Made by a program: the position numbers and the translations under genes
Part shown: positions 31,986-38,095 of the stretch, piece by piece
Layout: each line of letters begins with the position of its first letter
How positions within the stretch are numbered: the stretch's first letter is position 1
Source of the DNA: Priapulus caudatus
Taxonomy: Eukaryota; Priapulida; Priapulimorpha; Priapulimorphida; Priapulidae
Reading direction: 5' to 3'
Assembly: GCF_000485595.1 (NCBI RefSeq)
Contig: NW_014578327.1
Coordinates: 28,696-66,790 of the forward strand
DNA: 38,095 bases
The notes under the pieces: model-generated
The model's input: only the letters and a program-made list of their open reading frames with translations
Database searches by the model: none
What the model was told of the DNA's origin: nothing

Positions 31986-33310
31986 TGCGGTAATTCATGG
32001 AATCATGAGTGGCGTACAGTAACGTACGGTGTTATCTGCAGTCTAAACTATGAAGATAGCGTTTCTCCGTAATGCCACATAATATCGGCAATTCACACGC
32101 CATCGTTAAATTCGCGAGGCTTTCTCGAAAATCTATATCGTATCAATTTTCAACCTGCTCGTTGAGTGTCTTTTTCCAAGTCGTAGCTGTAAAAAGACGG
32201 CGATTTTTTGCTGGGGAAGGGCGAGTGCGGGCCGTGCGTGCTAGCGCCGTTACCTACGTAACTGCCTTTCTTAACCGCATCACGAATCTAAAATATATCG
32301 TTGCGGTGGCGTAAGTAGGAACAATAAATAGTATAGATAGGGACGGCACGTACGCGATTGCGGTCGCATAAAGATGTAAAGATCTGCCCCCCGGGGTCGG
32401 TTTAAGCAGACGCGTATGTTTCTACACAGACATCCTATTATATATATATATATAATATATTATATAAGAGATATATAGATATAGATATATATATGCGCAC
32501 ATCTTGCGTGAACCGCGCGTGTGATGAGTCGTGGCTGCGATGTGATCACCAGTAGAGGGCGTCATCGTGGCTATGCATTAAGGACAAGAGAGATTATTAG
32601 TTGTGGCAAGCGGACCCAGTATCTCGCGCGTGTCATAGGTCTGTCGTCCGTTAAGTCAGTATGTCTGCTATTCTGTCTGTCAGTTTAATCGATTAGATAC
32701 CGTCTGACTAATCTATCTATCTACATAGCGTACCTATACACACGAAATCTTGCTGGCCCCTACCTCCATCGAGTTATATTAACTGCATTTGCATAATCAG
32801 AGGACAACGCTTATATTTTGGCATTTGTACAGTCCGTCTATGCGATCGCGTAATCGAACTACCATAGTGCGTGCATGGGCGTGGGCGGGGTGTTGCGTAA
32901 GGGAGGCAGTAGTAGAAAGACGCGAGGCGAGGAAGAGGGGAGACAACCCTGAATGCGTGCATGGTTCACTCTCTGTTAGGCTGTTCTAGCGGGTTGGCGT
33001 TCGGCTGTGCGTATATGTAGTGAGGGCACTGTGTGACCAAACAGAGGGCCTAACTAGTACCTCCATTGTGCGAATACTAAGGTGAGCTTTAAGTGTGGAG
33101 CTTGTCGGTATCGGTGAATGAGTGTTGTTTGTTATGAAAGTATTATGAATGTGCTACGGCATCATTTATCTCAATAAATGTACCTTATAGTGGGCCTTTT
33201 AAGCATAGGTGTTCGTCTATATGTGATGGGTTTGAAGTTTTTCTCACACTCTTCCAGCGCGCGCGGTCACCGTACACTGTTGATCATGAGCGATATTGCA
33301 TAGAAGTAAC

Positions 33311-33316
33311 TTTATT
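33311..33316 (-). terminator. Possible poly(A) signal for the minus-strand gene
   Basis: AATAAA on the minus strand about 345 bp after the stop codon at 33661. The distance suits a 3' UTR, but AATAAA is common in AT-rich DNA. Confidence 0.3.
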
Positions 33317-33660
33317 AATTTTATATATCCGTATAATGTATTCGAGAATCGGAAATTTATATACCAGTATAATGTAAGCATAACAGTTTTGAAGAGTGCA
33401 TATAGCGAGTGGGAAGTATCTATAGACCAATAATAAACGGGTACTTGATATAACAACAATGTGTAATTGATAATACTAGCCTTTCCTTTTCTCTAGCACA
33501 AAGAAAGATTTGTAATGGATAGACGTACGTCTATGCCGTTCTATTAGTGCTATACTTCTGCCGTATTTTTGTACCATGGAAAAGAGCTGCCCACTAGTAG
33601 GCCCCTACTCGCGAATGTTGGATATATGAGTAATGCTCGCTAGCTGGCGCTAGCGTCGCA

Positions 33661-33798
33661 TTAACGGCGATGATGGTGCACTACTGTGAAGCCCCCATGT
33701 CCTCGATGGCGCCTCGGTCCTACGTCGTGGTGATGATGTCGGCCGGCACCCATCAGTGCAGCACCGGCAACCATTCCTGCAGCCACCGCTGCTCCGCT
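33661..33798 (-). CDS. Gly-Tyr-Pro repeat protein, last exon: hydrophobic segment and His-rich tail
   Basis: Minus-strand acceptor TTTTTTACGTCTGCAG, phase 0, 45 codons and TAA (33661-33663). It encodes SGAAVAAGMVAGAALMGAGR, then HHHHDVGPRRHRGHGGFTVV and HHHRR. The first 19 residues are small and hydrophobic with GxxxG-like spacing, as in tightly packed or membrane-associated helices. The tail is rich in His, Arg and Gly. This layout, a Pro/Tyr/Gly repeat followed by a Gly/Ala segment and a His-rich end, resembles small glycine-rich proteins known in plants and animals, but I cannot assign a family or function. Confidence 0.7.
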   Translation of the reverse strand, partial: SGAAVAAGMVAGAALMGAGRHHHHDVGPRRHRGHGGFTVVHHHRR

Positions 33799-33917
33799 CT
33801 GCAGACGTAAAAAACAGGAATTATTCTTAAAGAGTGAGGAATGGATTCGCGCGGATTCGCCTAGGCAGTGCAGCGCCACCAAACTGGGGGCTGCAACCTC
33901 GTCGTCGGCTCAGACTG

Positions 33918-34026
33918 GTTTCCTGTCTCTTCACCTCGGCAGAGAATCTTAATAACGTTGTCATTTCGAGTCTTTGACTTCGTTAATCGATTTCTCTTTA
34001 ATTAACGTAGTGAAGAGACAGGAAAC
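33918..34026. repeat. 17-bp perfect inverted repeat in an intron of the minus-strand gene
   Basis: GTTTCCTGTCTCTTCAC at 33918-33934 and its complement GTGAAGAGACAGGAAAC at 34010-34026, with a 75-nt spacer. Weaker outer pairing is given by AGACT and AGTCT. Confidence 0.8.
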
Positions 34027-34051
34027 AAGCTAGTCTAATTGACAGCTATAA

Positions 34052-34165
34052 ACGTTCTGTCTGTGTGTGTATGCGCGTGCGTGTGCATGCGCGCGTGTGT
34101 GCGTGCGCGCGTGCGTGCGTGTGCGTGCGCGCGTGTGTACGTGCGTACGTGAGTGCGTGTGTGTA
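34052..34165. repeat. GT/GCGC microsatellite
   Basis: Mixed GTGT, GCGC and GCGT units in the intron between the last two exons of the minus-strand gene. Confidence 0.9.
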
Positions 34166-34281
34166 TCAAGAGTACACTATGAAAAACTGTTCCTTTTTAT
34201 GTACCACTAATTAAAGTTTCATTCGCAGAGAAGGCATTTGGCCTAATAACTTCTCATCTACTCTCCAAAATAGTTCTGTAC

Positions 34282-34373
34282 CTTTTGTGCTGGTGCTCGT
34301 TCTTGTTCTGCTGGCTCCATGGTGCATACCGTATGTGACACGTATGTTTCAGGTGGCGGCTCGTTAGTCTGGG
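34282..34373 (-). CDS. Gly-Tyr-Pro repeat protein, middle exon: Pro/Glu linker
   Basis: Minus-strand acceptor TTACTACTATCCACCAG, donor GTACAG. The exon is 92 nt, entering with G|CC = Ala and leaving phase 0. It encodes (A)QTNEPPPETYVSHTVCTME and PAEQERAPAQK. The phase fits both neighbours (exon 34760-34936 leaves one base, exon 33661-33798 starts at phase 0), which is the main support. A competing acceptor 4 bp further on would hit an immediate stop. The linker is hydrophilic and likely disordered, with one Cys. Confidence 0.6.
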
Positions 34374-34412
34374 CTGGTGGATAGTAGTAACATGACAGGC
34401 GGATATCAGATA

Positions 34413-34469
34413 GATATTGATCAGGAGTAGATAATAGGGAATTTCCTATTATCTACTCCTGATATTGAT
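34413..34469. repeat. Palindrome of 19-bp arms flanked by 9-bp direct repeats
   Basis: ATCAGGAGTAGATAATAGG (34420-34438) and its exact complement (34445-34463) surround a 6-nt centre. The direct repeat GATATTGAT flanks it at 34413-34421 and 34461-34469. It lies about 45 bp before the minus-strand acceptor of the exon at 34282-34373. Confidence 0.85.
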
Positions 34470-34759
34470 GTATCGAAAGCAACGATAATCACAACCCCCA
34501 CTTTACGTTTTTCGGTTACAGGTGGAAATTTTCATCGCGTGCTCATATTCGGAAGGTGTTACGCCTTCGTATATTCGTTCGTTCATTATAGCCAAGTGCC
34601 GATGCAAGAAAACATTCCCTGCGAAATAATAAGCTTGGGCAATATTTGTTAATTTTCAATCATATGTTGTTTGCATCCTGTTCGTTATCGTTGAAACGCA
34701 TGTGTTGTTGATTAGCACGGACGGTTGCTGAGGGATGAGTGAGTTTCTCTAAAACCTAC

Positions 34760-34936
34760 CTGGATATGGTTGAGGCGGGGGAGCGTAACCAGCGACCGGT
34801 GCTCCAGGGTAACCTGGTGCTGGTGCTCCAGGATAGCCTGGTACTGGTGCTCCAGGGTAGCCTGGTGCTGGTGCTCCAGGGTAGCCTGGTGCTGGTGCTC
34901 CAGGGTAGCCTGGAGCTGGTGCTCCAGGGTAGGGGT
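34760..34936 (-). CDS. Gly-Tyr-Pro repeat protein, repeat exon
   Basis: Minus-strand acceptor GTTATTTTCCCAG, donor GTAGGT. The exon is 177 nt, entering with two bases of a split codon (xAC) and leaving one base. In the intact frame it encodes PYPGAPAP followed by GYPGAPAP-type octapeptides (six units including two VP/VA variants), then GYAPPPQPYP. The repeats are nearly identical at DNA level, so unit number may vary between individuals. Other frames of the same DNA read as His-Gln or Leu-Val repeats but lack continuity with the flanking exons. Such PGYP-rich regions are typical of flexible, self-associating segments. The 5' exon or exons lie further upstream on the minus strand and were not recognised. 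Confidence 0.7.
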
Positions 34937-35569
34937 CTGGGAAAATAACTTCATTTGTAAGTTTTGGATTTATTGGATTAAAGACAATATTGGATTTATC
35001 GGTAACTAAAATTTATTATTTTAATATTCAAATTTTTTTATTTTTTCACCAACGTTTTTAATTAAGGATGCATTCAGGCTTACGGACAGGTACCTCTGTC
35101 AAGGGCATTACAACATAACTGTTCACCAAATTCAAGCAAACACATCTATTTAATAAAAGAGATGTCTCTCTACGCTCACGATGAAAATAATTGTAAAAAA
35201 AACTCATCGCTAATTACGTGACGGCAAAAATTGTTAATTTATACCAAAAAATGTTTTTTTCTTATTTCTCAGAAACAGCAGAGTTGGGACCTAAACTTTT
35301 AGCCATAATTAAGTTGTTCATAGTATGAACTAAAAAACGTTCCCTGGAATTAAAAAAAAATGTTATGGCTCTTTATTTACGATATTGTTGTATCTTACAA
35401 AAAAATTCAGTGCATCTTCTCAACTGATTTCCTAAAATAAAACATTAAACAAATTCCAGGGACCGGTTTTTAGGTCATAGGCCTACTATGAAGAACTTCA
35501 CTGTAACCCTGACTGTATCCTTAATTGAAAGAAACGTTTTTTAACGTAACCTGTGTGAGGTGTATGCAC
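34937..35569. other. No gene recognised; AT-rich
   Basis: Likely upstream intron of the minus-strand gene. GAACGTTCCCTGGAATT-like and AATTCCAGGGACCGG segments near 35335 and 35452 form a loose inverted pair. No first exon for the Gly-Tyr-Pro protein was found. Confidence 0.4.
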
Positions 35570-35618
35570 ATACGCGCACGCACGCACGCACGCACGCACG
35601 CACACACACACAAACACA

Positions 35619-35665
<47 letters not shown>

Positions 35666-35793
35666 CCAACACACGCACGCACACGCACACACCACCGGAC
35701 CACCGATGGAGTAGCACACACACACAACACACACAACACACACACACACACACCACACACACACACACACAAAAGCACAACATCACACACATA

Positions 35794-35828
<35 letters not shown>
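35570..35828. repeat. ACGC, AC and GA microsatellite cluster
   Basis: ACGC run, then long AC runs with short interruptions to about 35790, then GA from 35797 to 35828. Thr/His-rich and Cys/Val-rich open frames across it are artefacts. Confidence 0.95.
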
Positions 35829-35830
<2 letters not shown>

Positions 35831-36080
35831 GGGAGCATACAAACACGCGTGCGCGCACGTGGGATAATATTCATCTATATTTAATTACTAGTACCACATG
35901 GAATACTCACACCGCGATGTTCCACCCATCTTCTATCCTATGCACAGTTCTGCAATATTATGGAAAACAACAGTCATTGAACATCATTATGAAAAGTTTA
36001 CAAGAACTGTGTGAAATACAGAGAGAGGAGGTTGAAAGGAGAGCGAAGGACAGTGAAAGATCTAGACTGAGAGCAAGACG

Positions 36081-36135
36081 AAGGCAGTGAGGGAGAGAAG
36101 CAGGCAGACAGAAAAAGAGAGAGGGAGAGACAGGG

Positions 36136-36192
<57 letters not shown>

Positions 36193-36206
36193 AAGAGAGA
36201 GAAAGA

Positions 36207-36263
<57 letters not shown>

Positions 36264-36307
36264 AGAGATTGAGAGGAGAGTTCGCACAATATAGATAGAT
36301 AGATAGA

Positions 36308-36343
<36 letters not shown>

Positions 36344-36360
36344 GACCAGACAGACAGCAG
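36081..36360. repeat. GA and GATA microsatellite cluster
   Basis: Long GA dinucleotide blocks to about 36275, then GATA tetranucleotides (36291-36343) and short CAGACAG units. The Ser/Leu-rich minus-strand frames are artefacts. Confidence 0.95.
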
Positions 36361-38095
36361 AACAGACAGGACAGACAGGCAGACATGATAGATAGTGAAA
36401 GAGAGAGGGTGGAAACCGCGAACGGAGCGAGAGCGGAGAAAGTGAGAAATTGAACAGCCCGGGAAGATTGGAGGGAGAGCGAGCAAGGGAGAGAAGGGGA
36501 GAAAGGGGGATGCAGTGAACACGCGGCACGCAGGAATATATCACAAGCTTTCCGCACATTTTCGCACGATAATAAAACGGACAGTTTAGAAGGTAATATA
36601 ACAGTTAAGCCTTCGCAAATTGTCACCTTTGCACCTATTCGTCTCTAAAAAGGCCTTTTTGCTCTTTTTTTTCGGCCGAAAATTTCGGCATAGAGTGCAA
36701 TAATTTGCATTATGCACACAAGTAGATGCACTCGTGGAATGTCCTAAGAAAAGCATTAGAAAGTAAAATTGGTCTGTTTGTGTGGTTCGTGACATTACGT
36801 CAGGTGGCGTAGCCACAGCGCTCGTTGTCATTTGTCTTTGAAATTCAGACAACTTGCAGAAGAATCGCAATCAATAAGAGCTGCAAAGGTTTCGAGCGGA
36901 GCAATAGAGCACGAAATCTGTAGTTATTTAACGCATGAATAAAAGATGTATTGTGTAAGCGCAGTAACAGTGTGATAATTTTTAATTAATTTCTGTTCGG
37001 ATGCTTATTCAGCGCCTGCCGACCTATGATCGCCCTCTACTGTTGTTCAACACTATTAGGTAATCGTAAGTTTGGACCAGACTAAAAATGCGGGGAGCTG
37101 TGTAACCTGACCAGCAGACCAAATCGGGTTTCCCAGCCGCATTTGCGTCCAAGGATCGCAAACACAGCCAAGCACCTGTGTGCGTGCCCATCAGATGTTT
37201 TTATAATACCAGGCGTGAACTCGTGGCGTCGCCGTGAACAGAAAAATGGAGACTAAATCCTATACTTTGCCTCTTTAATTTAATATTCATGTTTCATCGT
37301 GTGCATTCAACAATAACTACACATTTAAAAATCTTGTCTTGTATAACCGCGCATTTAAAGACAATCTGTTCAACCCACACGTAGAAATGGCCACCGAAAT
37401 GTTATTTAACGGATTTATAACTACAAAAAACGCTTACAATTAAATAAATTAATTCTGCGCAATTGAAATAATTCCAAATATATAATATAAGCTACTAATT
37501 AACGTCGTTTTCATGTATCACGTTTTCTCTCGTTATTGACGTCGTTGAGAAAAATTCAGCTGTACACTGAGCGTCGGATATATTATATAAGTAAACTAAT
37601 CTATGTATTTGTAATGCCAGCAGCGGTGGTAAGCGGGATACGTGACGTCTAAGCACGTCACATCCTAGACAATCTACATTATGAGTGGTTGACGGCGGCG
37701 CGCAAACGACAATAGACGGGCGCGTCCTCACCGTACCGCCTTGTGCTAGGATAGGACGCACCATGCGAACGGGCATCGCTTGCTTCCCAGCAAGGTCTGG
37801 TTTTTGACAGACGAGTTTAATGCTAGAGCCGGTTTGAGCCCATATATATAAGCAGCAGTTGACAAGCAAAAGAGACCAAAATAAAAGATTTAGAGAGACA
37901 CTATGTAGTCATCAGAGCCTAGGCATGGTTGCCTATAGGCTAGTATGTATATATAGTGATATTTTGTAGGTGAGTTATAATCAATAGACTAGTGAAACAA
38001 GAATCTGCGACTAACGGCTCTACCTCTGTGCTATCTACGCTGCTGCTGCTAAGCACTCTAACCATTTGCTGAAACGATATCAACACTGGCTACCT
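36361..38095. other. No gene recognised to window end
   Basis: Contains one copy of a dispersed repeat (36962-37053). A minus-strand frame is open for 124 codons at 37495-37869 but shows no recognisable family and no splice fit to the Gly-Tyr-Pro gene, so I do not call it. Confidence 0.4.
36962..37053 (-). repeat. Dispersed repeat, inverted copy
   Basis: Contains TTTCTGTTCGGATGCTTATT and GCCCTCTACTGTTGTT. It is the inverted relative of 26440-26531 at about 80% identity by eye. Confidence 0.7.

Larger units (their letters stand above)
28585..33310. other. Mostly non-coding stretch with SINE-like piece and simple repeats
   Basis: No exon is supported on either strand. In particular no arrestin C-tail (FEDFA-type) coding sequence was found on the plus strand. 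The open frames at 29553-29889 (both strands) and 32072-32314 are unassigned. Contents recognised are the SINE-like head at 29480-29555, GCGT at 29902-29941, the ACTAC/ACTGC array at 30014-30300, GT at 31921-31985 and AT-rich TATA repeats at 32443-32490. Confidence 0.45.

Noticed and set aside
32072-32314. Plus-strand frame containing AIVKFARLSRK, superficially like the arrestin C-tail FEDFARLRLKG
   Set aside because: The acidic DDDIVFED part is missing, and no acceptor gives the needed phase; judged a coincidence.
34739-34948. Plus-strand Leu-Val-rich and minus-strand His-Gln-rich readings of the octapeptide repeat DNA
   Set aside because: Only the minus-strand Gly-Tyr-Pro frame has matching splice sites and phases with neighbouring exons.
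35560-36090. Thr/His-rich 176-codon frame and complementary Cys/Val-rich frames
   Set aside because: They are artefacts of AC, ACGC and GA microsatellites.
37495-37869. 124-codon minus-strand open frame near the window end, considered as first exon of the Gly-Tyr-Pro gene
   Set aside because: No Pro/Tyr-rich character and no donor leaving the needed single base was found; no family is recognised.

Overview
The window reads as an assembled contig from a marine-type bilaterian invertebrate. Coding sequence is split into short exons with GT-AG introns of 0.5-4 kb, separated by abundant microsatellites (GCGT, GT, GA, GATA), minisatellites and small non-autonomous DNA transposons. A diverged tRNA-type SINE head is present, and there is a 10-base assembly gap at 20730-20739. 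The species cannot be named from sequence alone; a lophotrochozoan or other non-vertebrate, non-insect bilaterian is my best guess.

The main gene is a beta-arrestin on the plus strand. Ten coding segments between 9614 and 26228 give an almost complete arrestin fold: finger loop, helix I, middle loop, phosphate-sensing strand, C-loop, lariat loop with polar-core aspartates, and a clathrin box. All splice phases are compatible. The N-terminal exon or exons (about 45 residues) are not in the window, and the canonical C-terminal exon (AP2 motif and C-tail arginine of the polar core) was not found. The most striking feature is a pair of exons of identical length (73 nt) and phase, at 16924-16996 and 17492-17564. 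Each encodes the same 24-residue segment carrying the receptor-contacting C-loop, but with different loop residues. Because 73 is not a multiple of 3, using both or neither breaks the frame, so they look like mutually exclusive exons. A candidate alternative last exon at 27264-27318 would end the protein just after the clathrin box.

A second, partial gene lies on the minus strand at 33661-34936. Three phase-compatible exons encode an eight-residue Gly-Tyr-Pro repeat, a linker, a small-residue hydrophobic segment and a His/Arg/Gly-rich tail. Its first exon was not found.

Layout: 1-9613 is upstream or intronic sequence with a 63-bp higher-order repeat, two related fold-back elements (2108-2636 and 4161-4651), an unassigned minus-strand open stretch and a 770-bp CCTG/CCTA array. 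9614-27318 is the arrestin gene; its introns hold a 147-bp tandem repeat, a 272-bp near-perfect inverted repeat, a roughly 40-bp minisatellite next to a splice acceptor, a CpG-rich block and a TTAA-flanked MITE. 27385-28350 is a 17-bp GGATCC satellite. 28.4-33.3 kb is mostly non-coding with a SINE-like piece and simple repeats. 33.7-34.9 kb is the minus-strand gene. 35-38 kb is microsatellites and unassigned AT-rich DNA.
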